Shown here piece by piece: positions 1 to 12,889 of a stretch of DNA of 64,000 nucleotides (the first letter of the stretch is position 1; each line of letters begins with the position of its first letter). Below the pieces are notes generated by a model. It saw only the letters and a program-made list of their open reading frames with translations. It made no database searches and was not told where the DNA came from. The translations under genes and the position numbers were made by a program. The stretch is from Symbiodinium natans. Lineage: Eukaryota > Sar > Dinophyceae > Suessiales > Symbiodiniaceae. Where the stretch lies: positions 1 to 64,000 of the forward strand of contig CAJNDS010002692.1 in assembly GCA_905221605.1 (NCBI GenBank), written 5' to 3'.

Positions 1-299
1 AATAACCATACAATAATCCCTCAACAACCTCAAATTTTCTCCCTTCCACAATTCCTCCCTTCAATCACTCCTCCCCAAACCCTAAACAATCCCTAATCAA
101 ATCCTCCTCAACCTCTCAATCCTAACCCCTCAAATCCAAATCCCCAAACCCTCGGCCCCCTCAATCCTCCAGCCCCAAACCCCTCCCATCCCAAAACCAC
201 TCCCCCATCGGACCCAACAAAACCCAAACCAATACAACAAAAACAAAAAACAAATTACGATCCCGAATATAGAAAACTATCATATTCATCGCAAAATAT

Positions 300-775
300 G
301 ACATATTATACACCACGAGACCACCACCACGAGACCACCACCACAAAACCACCACCACCACCACGGACCAACCACCACGGACCACCGCCGCGGACCACCA
401 CCACGGGACCACCACCACGGGACCACCACCACGGGACCACCACCACGAGACAACCACCACGGGACCACCACCACGGAACCACCACCACGAGACCACCACC
501 GCGGACCACCGCCACGGACCACCGCCACCCGGCCACCACCATGGGACCACCACCACGGGACCACCACCACGGCCACCAGGGACCACCACCACCACCACCA
601 CCACCACGACAGACCACCACTACCAAAGGAGCACCACCACCACGGGACCACCACCACGCTGTGGGACCACCACGACGAACCACCACGGGACCACGGACCA
701 CCACCACGGGACCGCCACCACGGGACCACCACCACGGGACCACCACCACGGGACCACCACCACGGGCATTCGGGT
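300..775. repeat. CCACCACCACGGGA-type microsatellite/minisatellite
   Basis: The plus strand is built from imperfect copies of a roughly 14-base unit (CCACCACCACGGGA) with local runs of CCA. All six frames stay open or nearly open, giving Pro/His/Thr-rich or Val/Trp/Gly-rich translations that are by-products of the repeat and not genes. The flanks (1-300 and 780-960) are also C- and A-rich and low in complexity, with a few scattered CCCTAAAC words but no telomere-like array. Confidence 0.9.
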
Positions 776-937
776 CAGCCCCAACCCCTCAGCACCCCAA
801 AACCACCCACCCCCCACCACACCCGACAGAACCCAAACCATTGCAGCAAAAGCAAAAAACAAAACCCCCCCAAAATACGACAAAACTCCGGACACAGACC
901 GTATACAATTTCTATTAAACCCCAAAACCCTACACCG

Positions 938-1290
938 TAAAACGTAAAACCCTGAACCTGGGGGATCCCGAAAATTCCCGGAATTTTAAATTCCTAGGAT
1001 GTTTCGAGAGCTGTTGCTGATATGTGATCGTGAGGCCGAACCCCCTCGAACAGCTGGCGGGCGGCGACCGTCATCGGAACTACCCTGGACCAAGAGATTT
1101 CCTTGAAGATTTCCTTGAAGGTGAAGGGGCACCCACGTCATCATTGTTGCGCTGGAACCTTAAATCCAACCCGGAAAGCCTAAACCTCAATCCGGGTGAT
1201 TCCGAAAAATCCGGGAATTTTCAGAGCCGGGTGATTCCCAAAATTCCTAGGATTTTTAGATAATAAGCGTCAAAATTCCCGGAATTTTCC
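938..1290. repeat. Degenerate inverted-repeat-rich patch
   Basis: The palindromic word ATTCCCGGAATTT and variants (CCCGAAAATTCCCGG, AAAATTCCTAGGATTTT, AAATTCCCGGAATTTTCC) recur several times with GGATCC and CCTAGG cores. An open frame of 79 codons on the plus strand crosses part of it but has no recognisable motif and is probably not a gene. Its nature (decayed mobile-element end or satellite) is not clear from the sequence. Confidence 0.5.
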
Positions 1291-1380
1291 GGATCCCCCT
1301 GCAAGGCCCTCGCAAGCAACCAAATGGACCGGAAGAGGAGGCGGGGCAACCGACGGGGCGGCCGCAGAGCGAAAATAGGG

Positions 1381-2280
1381 GTCGAGCCCGTAGCCTTTTA
1401 TAGGGATATATTAGGTTTTTCAGAATTTTTCATTTTAATTAAGAAAATATGAATCTTTGTTTCGATCAAGAAAGAAAATATTGAAGAAATATATTTTAAG
1501 TTCCTTTTACCCCAGAAAATATTATATTATCAGAATAAATAAAGACTACATCAATAGAAAAAAGAAATTTTATAATTCATGATAATTAAAAATTTGAAAT
1601 TAATACTTTTAAATGAAATCGTGATTTTAAATAATCGAAACGAATGATAAATAAGATATTTTTCTCTAAAGAAATTCTCTAAAGAAATTAATCAAATTAA
1701 TATTCATCATATTATATCATTTAAATAGATTAATTAATACATTCCCCAAAAACTCAATCCCAATGACGAAAAACAGATGAAATTGACCCATTTAATTTAT
1801 TATTTAAATTAGTAATTCGTAGAAAAACCCATATTAATTTAATCCAAGATACCAGAACTATCATCATAGAAAAGATCTTCCATAAATTAATCTTCAAATG
1901 AATTTTCCAAGAAAATCATTTCCAATCTTTTTCATAATACTTCTTCATCAATTTATTATTATGAATATCCAAGAAAGAATCGAGATTCTAATATATTTGG
2001 TTCGAGAATAAATAATACAAAAATAGACGAATTTTGAAATACTATTTTCATTTAAAGACTATTTAAAAATATCAAGAATACAATCAATTAAACCTTTTTT
2101 TGAATCTTATTCGAAGAATATCGAAAATATATTTCTTGCCCTCGTAATTTCTTGATTGAAGATTTCAAACCCATATATACATATTATCAATGACGATTGA
2201 ATAATTTACAGATATGAAAATCATTAAAAACCAATAAATTATCAATGATAATACCATTCCTCTATTTGATAAGGAGGTGA
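1381..2280. other. AT-rich island without genes
   Basis: About 900 bases are strongly AT-rich (long runs of A and T, stops in all frames), in contrast to the roughly 50% GC of the rest of the window. The change is sharp at both ends (GC-rich cggggcggccgc just before; dinoflagellate-like sequence after about 2,330). No protein motif, tRNA or rRNA was recognised. It could be an organellar insertion, an AT-rich satellite or an assembly join; the sequence alone does not decide. Confidence 0.6.
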
Positions 2281-3325
2281 CTTGTTGAGGAGACTCAACA
2301 AAATGCGAGAATATAATTGCCCTTTGCTCCGGAATATGCGGCTGATGGATTCTCGGGGGCCATATTGAGGCTATATGGAAATCTTTCAGGAAGGAACTCC
2401 AATTCGTGGTTAAATATGGTCTGAGAGAGGATCTTGGAACATATCATCTTAAAAGACTGAGCGCGACTTCAGCAGGCTTCTGTATATTTATCGGAATATT
2501 GTTGCTATGAAAGTTATGTCACTGGCACGTGAGTCAGTGAGGATTCTCGTGTGTAGTGAAGGAAAATCAGCAAGAACCTTTGAATCGATTCGGATTGCTC
2601 ATCGTTATCCTGCTCTCCCGCCATGAGGAGGAGATCATTCACGCTTCTGGAGAAGGCCACGTGCAACGCGACAACCTCATGCGCACAGACTCGACCCATT
2701 GTGGGCTCGGATGCGCAAAAATGTCGACATGATCTGGGATGCCAGCTCCAGAAGCTGCCACCTTGCCAACTTCACAAGCACTCAGAACTGCCCGACATCC
2801 CTTAGACTGGTGCATGGCCTCACCCTGAGAGATGGTTCCATTAACACCGACGACCTGGGCAATAAATGGTGCTGGCATGTGCTGCAGTGCTGTGTAGGCG
2901 GAAGGCCCCGAAGGCCTTCCCCTTGTAGGAACTCTCAGCTGCGAACGAGGTCCACTTCGGAATCGCCGAAGCATTTGCCATCCCAGCCTTTTGACCCTTG
3001 CATAACACTTGATTGAACCTTGTGCACAGCATGCATGTCAGAACTGGCGGCATCGCTGGAACTAAGTACCAAGCGTTCTGGAACAGGCACGGGCTGCTTG
3101 GCCAAAGCCAAGTTGCAGTAAGCACCTGCGTCGAATGAGTGTGTCAAACAAGCTCGAGGCCACAACAGCCCCGACTGCTTGGAGCCCAGCAAAGCACCTG
3201 GTGGCAAGGAGGTGTTCATGCCTTGAAGCTGCCATGGCTCGGCCAGGCCACTCCTCGTCACCCTCGGTATTCACATTCCCGATCACCACAGTACGCCCCT
3301 CACATCTTAGCTCTCGAGGCTTCTG

Positions 3326-6300
3326 CCAGTTGAAGCCACGGCTCAGTGCAACGAAAGCCGTTCGGTAGACACCTTGCTTAACAATCCCACGCTGACAGAA
3401 CGAAGTCCTGCTGTATATCTTTGTCATAGAGCAGATGACATGCTGTGCCCTCGGCTGAATGCTACATGTCCATCCAAGTCAGACCATGTCTGATTGACCT
3501 GAGTGAGGCTCAGGTTTGAACAAGGCAGGTTCGTATGACCTTCAAATGGTCACCTGGTCCCTAAACACGTTCTCCTACCCTCTGGGCATTACAGTGCCCA
3601 GCCTTCGCACGGGGGCCAAGAAGCTTCCGGAAGCGGATCAGTCCAGGCACACCCTCACGAAAACTCCACGAGAGTGTCCCTCAAGCTCACACGTGCTCTA
3701 CCCCCGAAATTTCATGAAATCTGATGACGCAGACCTTCCAGCGATGTTCGCAGACCTTGTAGGCTTTGCAGATTGCCAGATGCAGCCCTTCACTGGTGTG
3801 CAGAGATTCGTCACACTCCAAGGCACTCCAAGGTCAGAGCCCAGGGATGCGCAGCGTCCTGCAGCTAGAATTGAACTATGACAACCAAGAGAGACCTATA
3901 GGAGAACTATATGACACAGGCTTTCCGTCTTTCCGTTGGTGACTGGATACTCAGGCGGTAGTTCCAGGCGTGCTCTGGGTGTCACTGATTGTCAGATGCG
4001 CAGAGCACGGATTAACATGGTTGATTGCGGGCACCATTGACACGTCCTGATCATAAAGCTCCGTTACTGGAGATGTGCTTGGTGTTGCCTTGCAATGCCT
4101 GCGGCGGCAGGCCCAAGCAAATGTGAGCATTCCTTGTGACAGCCAGCAGAGCTCCGAAGGGGGCCTTAAAGGAGAGCTTGGGGGGTCATGCAAGGAGTCA
4201 GGCCGAACGCCGGGAGGCCCCTGATCGAAATCTTCCCAAGCCTCACAAACTTTGAATGGGAGGGCTGACGCATGCCTCTCTGCACGATCAGTGTTTGGGT
4301 TAAGACATTCGACAATACAGAGGAATGTCTTCCATTGCAACTGAGGGCAAGGCATAGGATGACATCAGTCCTGGCACTCAGTCTTCACTAACAGTGAAAG
4401 TGCTTGCAATTGCCGCTGTTGTGCAGCTCAAATTGAAAGTGCTTGCAATTGCTTCTGTTGTGCGTTCCAACGGGGCAGATCCGCTCACCGCATCCCCATA
4501 TGGCCATGCCTGAAAACACTTCTGAGTTTGTCACAGCACTGAGCTCGCGTTCATGTGAGCTCCAAGCCAGCATGAAGAGCTGCGCAAGATTGTACTCCAG
4601 ACCTGAAGTACCAAGCAAGAACCATAGGGCCAGAGGGCACTAGCCCAGTTGCTTAGCTCTGAACCATGTTTGTAAATGGGTCGGCAGTCAGATGTATCCT
4701 GGCGCAGGAGGCTGTTTCACTTTTGAGGCGTTGCTAGGCCTTCACGCAAAAGCTGCAGCATGTCAGAAGTTGCCTTGCCATCCCAGCCTGACACAAATAA
4801 TTACTGGCCAATGATTGCCGCTTGCTGGGAGCCTTCACGTAAGTCCCCCGCGACACACAGGACTGCTCGGAGGCCCGCCCTTCTCGGGCTTCCAAAGCTG
4901 CCTCTGTTGATCGTGGTTGTCCACCTTAGAGAGCTCTCCATCCTTCAACAAGAATTCGTGTTCTGATTTTGATGTGTCCTGTGTAGTACGTAGTCTCGCA
5001 GCGCATCGTGGCTTTCCTGGTTCGACCCCGAGGGCCACAGCTAAGACATTTTCCCCAAACACAGCAACCTTGGAAGTCCTCTTCTCAAACGAAAATAGGA
5101 AAGCACATGGCTGGGTGTGCTGCCTCCCAAACCTTTTCCGTCCATGCTGTTTGGGGTCTTCGACATTGCTAAGTTGTTCTTTTGAGAGACACAAGGCTTC
5201 TTCCTTCGCGACATGCATGATTCCACTCAGAACTGGGCAAAGAGCAGCGAGTGTTCCTCAAAAGCATGGGCAGGTGGTCCTGATTTGTCCTGATCCTATG
5301 TATGTCTTTTGCACAGTCGAGTTAAGCAGGTGGCCGGCGGGTACGCAGTTTTGCAAATGGCGTAGGCCTGGCTACAAACTTTTGCGTGGCTTCAATATTG
5401 AAAGTGTTGAAAGCATGCCAAGGTTGCGCAGTCTGGGGTTGGTGACCCGATATGGAGCAAGTCCGCGAAATTCGCGGTCCTGCCAGCGCAGTTAAGGGTG
5501 TGTGGCTTCGCCGCATGGATTCGGAGTCTGGGCCATGTCCGGCCTGTTCTTCCACTTGCCGCCTTGCCAGGAGTCGAACAGAACCTGCAGGCGAAGTGAG
5601 CAACGTGAAGCTGGGAAGGAGTCATGCTGCATTACGCAAATGGTTCAACTGGTTCACATGAGCTGATACGAGGGGAAGCGTTCTTTTCTGACAGACTGCC
5701 ACGCTAGTTCTGAGTCGTCTTGGCCTGGGCAATCTGTTGACCGAAGTCGAAGTTGGTAAGAGACCTCGCTGCAGTTTGGTTTGCTGGCAGTGCGTTGGGC
5801 AGTCGTGATGCACCTCATCGCATCTCTTTGTTCTTCCAGCTCTATCAATTGTCTTGAGAAAGGCACGCTGGGTCGGATGGATATTGCATAGCCGGCTAGT
5901 GCAGCTAGATGCAGCTAGTGGATGTTCATGGCCAGTGCTAACATCGCCATCAGAACATGAGAGGCGCAGGATACCTGGAAAACTGAGTCTCTTGCCCGAT
6001 GCTCGTTGCTTTGCGCAAAGTATCCTGTTCGAACCTGGTTCCGCTGCCGGTCTGTCTTCAACATGTAGCTGATCACATCACTCATGCTTGGCTTGCTGGC
6101 AGGGGGGGGGGATGTTCTCGGGTCACTCAGGGTGCAGCTTCAACGGACCAGGAAAGAACTCCTGCACCTAAGTGCTGTTCTTGGCATGGTGGTCTGCATG
6201 TCGGATTTGACTTCATCCTGCGTGTAAGTGCTGGGCGATGTAGTTGAAAGGAAACGGGTCCAGAATCTTGAGGAAGGACTCCGGGTACACCTCACGTCCC

Positions 6301-7633
6301 GGCTCTACCAACTCGAGCTTCAAAGCCTGTAGTCCTGAGCAGCTGGCATGCATGGCAGCATCCAGGCGAAGCCTCATTCGAATCCGAGATTGTGAGAAAG
6401 CCCTTGCCTTCCCCCGACTCGAAGCCGCTTGTACAAGTCCCTTTCTTGCTGCAATGCTGCAACAACTATAGCTCTACTGCCTACTGTCTAAGTTCCCGGC
6501 ATGGTTACGCCCCTCTCGAAAAGCACCTGTCACTGCCAGTGGGTTTGCGCAAGAACTGCGCTCTAAGTTCTCTTTGCGTCTCGGCTTACTCTGTAATAGC
6601 TCTGTGATTGATCTGTGCTGTGCAGCCACTTCCACCTTCAGATAGCTCTGGAGCTGCTGCTGGACTACTACCTAACATCGCTGAGCACCGAGGACATTGC
6701 AGAATCAACTTACACGAAAGACTTGGCTGAAACGGTGCCCAGATACACTCTCTGTATTCAGGTCCACCAGCGCATACAGATCGCATAAGAACCTGTTGTT
6801 TGTCCATGGCCTGATGGATGTGCGGCAAATGCAGGGCTTCGCGGCACATGCATTCAAACAAATCAAGGTCAAGTTCTTCAACTTGAGCTTCTGGCGGAAG
6901 GCCACAATTCGACTCAAAGTTGCCTGTGATGTGACGGCATATGGCCCGAAAAGGGAGTGCCCACATCTTTCACACTGTGGACCTGACATGGGTTTGTTCA
7001 AGCATGGGAAGCCAGCCTTCATAATGATGGAAATCCTGTCTTTCGAAATAGTCCAGTCCAAGAGTGCCTTAGGTTTCTGCATCGGATGATGTCGGAATTC
7101 ATCTGCTTGAGGTGCTGGCCATGTCGAAACTCCCGATTGCCATACCCGGTGCCAGACCAGCCTCAGGTTCCGGCTGTGAGGAAACGGGTTTGAAGTCTTT
7201 TCATTCTGATGCGGTGTTGAGGCACGTGCCAACGCATGGAGCTGTCGATGACGTGGGCGTGTCCTGTGCTCAGGCTTAGAATCATTTTGGCTTTCACGTG
7301 TCACCACGAACCACACAAACTTCACGAAGTCTGAACGTACTACTGGGCAGCACTTGGAGAGGGTGGCGTGTTTTGCGTGCTTTGCGCTCTGCAGATCACC
7401 CCACTCTTCAACCTTGCTTGGCGCCTTCGACTGGCCACACTTCTTCCCACGATCTTTCTTGGGGGCCTGCACGAGTGGCGAGGCCTGTGCGAAAAAGGCA
7501 AATTGTCCGACTTCTCTGCGTCGTCTACGCTGTATCCTAGACCGGCTTCATCGCCGATGTCTGAACGTCTCAGGCTGGGGCCATATGATTCAGAATAGTA
7601 TCCACCATGATGGACACGCCCGCGGTCCGACAC
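3326..7633 (-). CDS. Downstream exons of the fusion gene: GH13 alpha-amylase catalytic domain
   Basis: Small exons continue the amylase domain. Splicing 7762 to 7633 (GT-AG, both sides reading AG|GTGTCG) gives ARCRTAGVSIMVDTILNHM, which is GH13 region I (7609-7583). LCDLYALVDLNTESV lies near 6790. Region II is LRLDAAMH (nucleophile Asp at 6362-6360; the usual Lys before His is Met). A GC-AG intron at 6236-6168 then gives PFNYIVQEF, region III with the acid Glu at 6161-6159. SLTNFDFGQQIAQA (about 5764-5720) matches the TEFxxG segment of animal amylases. VDNHDQQR (4924-4901) is region IV. AFVALSRGFNW (3358-3326) may be the C-terminal beta domain. All three catalytic carboxylates are present, so the domain should be active. 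Several intervening exons and the stop were not located, so the gene end is uncertain (between about 2.7 and 3.4 kb). Confidence 0.75.
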
Positions 7634-7761
7634 CTGCAGGGTTCCTGCTCACTGTGACGAGGCTAGGCCCTTAGGTTTTTGAGTTTTTTGAGGCACAGCT
7701 CTCGGCTGTCAACACGAGACGGCTAGCTGTGCTCACGCGGTAACTGTAAGAAACGCGACAC

Positions 7762-10700
7762 CTGGCCACCATATTCGAGAACTCGTCTGGTGTGCCGGAT
7801 CTTGAGTCCAATTTAAAAGAAACTGGCTGATACCGCGTAGACCAAGAGTCTCCCAGGACATGTTCGGTTGGTGGTGATACTTGCACGGCCGTAACACCTG
7901 CGGGCCCCAAGTAGGTCTCACATTCCTCGGCAATGGCGGGCCAGGGCCACTCGAAAAGGTGCACCATGATTTCGTTCTGCATCGACATGTTGCAGTGCCT
8001 TGACCAGATTTCGCCTCCTTCCAAAGGCTGGTCTGGAAGTTCTTCAGGAAATTCTGGATCACAGCTCCACACCTGGCATCGACCTTCATCCCAGAATACG
8101 AAGGTATTTCCATTTAGCCGCTTCATGCGCTGATTGCAGTTGAACTTTCCAGTTGTGCTTTGGTTAAAATTATTCTTGCCGTAGTGGCCGCGCCCAAACT
8201 CAGCGAAGGTATCAGCAGGTCGTGGGTCTGTCTCGTCTGCGATGAGCTTGCACACGCTCCTTGAGATGCCTTTCTGTAAGCATCGTCGCGCCGGGGCAAA
8301 GGGGAAGGGCTTATGCAGCAGGACGACCTCGACGACTAGGGTCGCTATTGCCAGGCAGACTCCGCAGGCTATGGCAAGTCGAGGTGGCAACCGTCGCAAA
8401 CCCATTGCATGCTTAATGGAGCAAGCCCGCACCGCCCTACCGAGACAGCCGCAGCTATTTTGGTTTAGGCTGCCGCGGCGCGCAGGGTCAGGATGGTCGT
8501 GACGGTCGGGACGGTCACGGTCACGATACAAAGAGCTTGAGGATGCCACTCCAAGATCTTGACGGATGCAGGGTGCCGCTAGCATCTGCACCACAAATTG
8601 AGCCAAGCAGAGCGGGACCACCGAAACGAGCGATGCATTGGCGAGCTCCTTCTCGTTGTCCGAAATGAACGTGCTGGCACGTCTGCGTGCAACAAGCTCA
8701 CAAAGGAAAGGTGAGACCATGCTGGACAGTCCCTGGAGAATGACAGAAACTGTTCCGTAGCTCAGCAGTCTCCACCTGGAGTTGAGCACACGAACTTTCA
8801 CTGCCCATGCCGACGAGGAACGAATCCCTTCCAGAATAAGTGACAGGCAGCAGATGGCCAAGGCAGTATCTGAGCGACCAAAGAACGTAAAAGTAGATAC
8901 TTCGTCTTGAACGATTGCACGCAGCATCGGAGCTGGTGGGAGCAGAAGCGTTATGCCGATAAGCAGGGCTAGGCCATGGATCATGGCGTGTTCGAGTGCC
9001 AAAGCCCACACATAGGTCACCAGGCCCAAGAGCAAAGCAAAGCCGAGGCTTAGCCAAGCCAGGTCTTCCCCCTTCCAGCCGTTGGCGAACCACCAGCGAA
9101 TATAGCAGGTGCTTGGGAACAGCGCAAGGCAGCCCAACACGTCTGAGAGTGACAGGATGATGAAGGTTCGCCGCTTCCAGAACAGATTCAGCTCCCAGCC
9201 AGGTAGTCGATCCTCTCTGTAGGGGCCTGGGGCGGCTAGGAAGAGTGCGCCTGGCACGAGTGTGGCCAAGAAGGTCACAAACGCGACGGGCGTGAGGAGA
9301 AGGATCACCGAAGGGGGCAGTGGCTGCTCCTTGGAGCCGATCTGTGTGGAAGGTGATGTCAGGAAAATGTAGCCGGTGATGAGCCATGTGACGGCGTTCC
9401 TGACCATCTCCAAGATGCCCATCCGCTTCGCAGCATGGCTGATGTCTGCTTTGATCGATAGCATGAAGTTGAAGGCCACGAAGAGCAACGAGCCGGAGCT
9501 GAACACTCCCTGAAGGAAGACCAGGGAAGTCGCCAGGGAAACGTTGGGTCTGTGGACCACCAGCATTGTGAGCAGGATGGGGACCTGAAGCAACATTGCA
9601 GCTGCCAGCAGCTTTCGTGGCTGTATCCAGGATGCCGCAAATGTCCATAGTGGTGCACCCAAAGTTGTTGCGAGGGCGTTGGTCGAGAATAGCAGCATGT
9701 TCAGAATGGGCGGATCCAGTCCCCCATTTCCGAAGACCGTCTTGAACCATGGGAACCGCTTGAACCATTCCGGAAGCTCTGTGGAACCACGGATACCCCA
9801 TTCTGTAGCCACTACTAAGATCAACAAGGATGACAGAGGGCAGGCAATGTACCCACATGAAACGAGCCAGTGAATCCGAGCTGTCCCTAGACTGTGGCAC
9901 ACAAGCCATTTTGAAACAGGATTTGTTTCATGTTCCACGTCCCTGTCCGAACCGATGCTGCGCAACACCGTCTCAATGTCCTGATCCAAGGTTTCCAGCT
10001 TGGCCGTGACAAGGACGTTCAGCTCTGCTTCTGACAGCTCCTGGCGAACGATGAACTCCTGGGAGGGCAGATCGCGAGAGTTGCCCTCCTGGCTCTCCAG
10101 AAAGGAGCCGGCAACCGGGGTACCCAAAACACCACCTGTAGTGCCTGTAATGCCTGTCGTACCTGTCGTACTCGCAGCACCTGTACTTCCTGGATGTGCC
10201 GCGGGCTCCGGTGCCAAGGCCTGGTGGTGCGAGGGAAACCAGGTGGTCTGCAACCGTTCTGGAGCGCTTGGGTGTGGTCGCGTGTCAATCACCTGCTCAT
10301 ATAGGTTTAGCAGTCTGGCTTGCCAGTCCTCCACCGGAAAATTGCTCTGCAAGGCCTGCCTAGACATGGCATGAAGAACATTCATGGGCGCCTGCATTGC
10401 TGCAGAGATGACTGTGCGCAGCTCCCGTCTGAGCCGTGTTAGGCTCTCTCTGTTCTGGGCGACGTAGTAAAACCCCGGGACTTTGCCCAGTCCACCGGCT
10501 TGCGCGCCGACGATCACGGCCCCCCGCCAGGCAAACTCCACATCCACATATCCAAAGGGCTCATCACGGGACGGCATCAAGCAGAAGTCGCTGGCCCATT
10601 TTAGGTCTTCTGGGACTTTCACAAAGCTGCAAGTGACACTGAGTCGCCCCTTAAAGGCTTCGGTGTCTGCCAGTTTTTCCAGCTTGCGTGCTGCATAGAA

Positions 10701-12008
10701 GCCAAACCCATCGGCTGGTGGTCCGATGACGATCAGCTGGGCCTCAGGATAGGTGGAGAGTAGCCACTCTGCCACGTCTGCAAGCAGGTCGACCCCCTTC
10801 TGTCTAACAAGACGGCCAAGTGAAACGAAGAGCTTCGCATCTGGTCTTTCGTTCAATTTGTAGAGTTTTTGGCATCGAGACTTGGCGTCAACCTTCATTC
10901 TTCTCAGGTCGGTGGTCAAGCTTGCTCGCTCCTCCTCTAGCATGGGATTGTCAATGCCGTGGATTTTGGGAAGCTCCCAGAAAACACTGTACCTCGAGTA
11001 GCATTCCGCAGCGTAGTAGTGAGAAACTGCACAGGCTCCAAGCCCTTGCTGCTTCTCGAGTAGAAAGTCCACAGCTGCCTTCACCATATTGAACCGCCCT
11101 TCGAAAAGAAGGTGCTTCGCAACAAATGTCATTGGCAGATTGAAAATTTCTGCCATCACTTGGAGCTGGCCAGATGAAAGCATGTCTGTTGCGATGGACC
11201 CTTGATACTCTGCATTGTGAAGAACTAGCAACATTCGAAGCTCCGGGTAGCTGGTGATGGCGTACCAAGGCGCGACTGCTGAGTGAAAATCCGGACAATG
11301 GAACACATCTGGTCTATATCTCGACAGCAGCTTACCAACACACTGATTCCACAAAGAAAAGAACTGAAGCACCTTTCTGCGAGACAAAGGGTTTGGATAC
11401 AGCGATTGCCTATCACGGGTCTCAAACCAGGGATGTGAAAGCAACAGAAAGTGCCTTCGGACGCCCTCATGCTCTTGGACCTTTGAACGGTATACCCTGA
11501 CGGTCTCCAAACTTCCGTCCACACGAACTTGGATAGCAGCCTCCTCTACATCTGTTTCAGAATATTGCACCGTCTCGTCTTCTGCAAGTTTAGGATGCAC
11601 CATGAGGATATCTGTTGGATGGTGCTTTGCAATTAGGTCCATAACTTTTCCCAGTCCTCCAGCAAGTGCTTTGCAAGCCGGCAGATGTGGGAGGGAATGC
11701 TCCAATGAGGCCAACATGACTCGTAACTGTGATGTGGTCTCAGATGTCTCACAGGCACTTGATCCTTCTGCATGCTCATCTACGGACGCGTTGGAAGGGC
11801 TGGGTCTGAGCAAAGGGAGCGAAGGCAGCTCAACAGTATCCTCCTCCACAATAGGAGTCGTTATGCGTCGTCTTCGTGCGCAGAATTCAGCTAGCCAAAA
11901 TAACAACGAGGGCAGCGGCCATAGGAAGCAGAGCCAAATCGACGCGATAGGAAAGGGCACGCCATCATCCAGCACAAGAGTGCTCGGGTCTAGCAGCTGC
12001 CTCCACAT
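7762..12008 (-). CDS. Alpha-glucan-synthase-type GT5 + polytopic membrane + alpha-amylase fusion, large first exon
   Basis: Continuous reading frame of about 1,415 codons. The first ATG is at 12008; the frame extends upstream to 12227 without another ATG. Order: a membrane segment near the N-terminus; a GT5 glycosyltransferase (about 11730-10290) with [31 protein letters not shown] and [13 protein letters not shown] followed by [13 protein letters not shown], closely resembling the GT5 part of fungal cell-wall alpha-1,3-glucan synthases; a Pro/Thr/Gly linker; about 12 hydrophobic segments (9910-8590); a signal-anchor-like stretch starting [16 protein letters not shown] (8405); then the start of a GH13 alpha-amylase ([28 protein letters not shown], from about 7976). 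The exon ends at an AG|GTGTCG donor. Fungal synthases run GH13-GT5-TM, so here the amylase lies on the other side. A separate amylase gene starting at 8405 cannot be excluded, but no in-frame stop separates the parts. Likely role: membrane synthesis or remodelling of an alpha-glucan (inference). Confidence 0.85.
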
Positions 12009-12889
12009 TGTTGAAAACGTCAGACGGAATCTTGAGCAGAAGTATGAATTGAAACACAAGTCCCAGAATACATGCTCTGACTTCTTACATCTCTGCACTT
12101 CATGTATTCCAAAGAATGTCCAAATCCTGCTTTTGGCATTCACGAGTCCACAACACAACGTGCTGACACACGCCCGAGGGCCCCAGAGTCTGTTTGGTGT
12201 GCTCAACTTTGCCCGCACCCTCGACACTCAACACTACTCTCCTCCACAAAAAAACCGAGTACCCGCGCCAACTCATGAGGAATAGAGTTGTTGCTAGTGG
12301 CTTGCTGAGGAGAAGGAGGAGGAGGCGGAGGAGGAGGCAAGGCACTACTACTGACAAACATATGGAGGATTGTTTTGAAGATTTCAGAGTCTACCTCCGT
12401 GTTTTTACCAATGCTGCTGAACCTCAAAAAACCCTTACCTTGTCTACTCCCTCCAAACACCAGGAAGACACGGCACGACATGTGATGCGAGGTCGTATTG
12501 ACGTGTCAACCACCAGTAACAGTGCCAGCATTGGCGACATGTTTTCCGGCATGCATGTGACGGCTGGCTTTCTCAGGTGCCTGCGCGAGAGCACTGATGA
12601 CACGGTGAATGGTCTGAGGCTGCTATCGTTCGCTGCCATGCCAGCCTCAAGTTGGATAATTCTTCAGCTTCACGACGACTGTTTCGCCAGCTTCGCTGCT
12701 CCTGCAAGTATCCATTGCAGGGCTATTTTGCACAGCGTTCTAAGCTCTAAGTGCAGCTCAGCACAGCTTTTGATCCCGGCGATGTCAGACGAATCGCCAG
12801 ACTGCAAGCATGTCCCCTAGCTTGCATCAACGCATCACTTCGCCGAATTCTCAAAGGGCCAGCCGGCTGCGAGGATGTCCCAAACCGGC

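Noticed and set aside
1-140. Possible telomere because of CCCTAAAC words
   Set aside because: Only isolated single words, no tandem CCCTAAA array.
161-925. Overlapping open frames of 100-206 codons on both strands
   Set aside because: They translate the CCACCACCACGGGA microsatellite; every frame is Pro/His/Thr or Val/Trp/Gly repeats.
11602-12285. 227-codon plus-strand frame opposite the GT5 gene
   Set aside because: No motif, and it lies antisense to the N-terminal coding region and GT5 start of the fusion gene.
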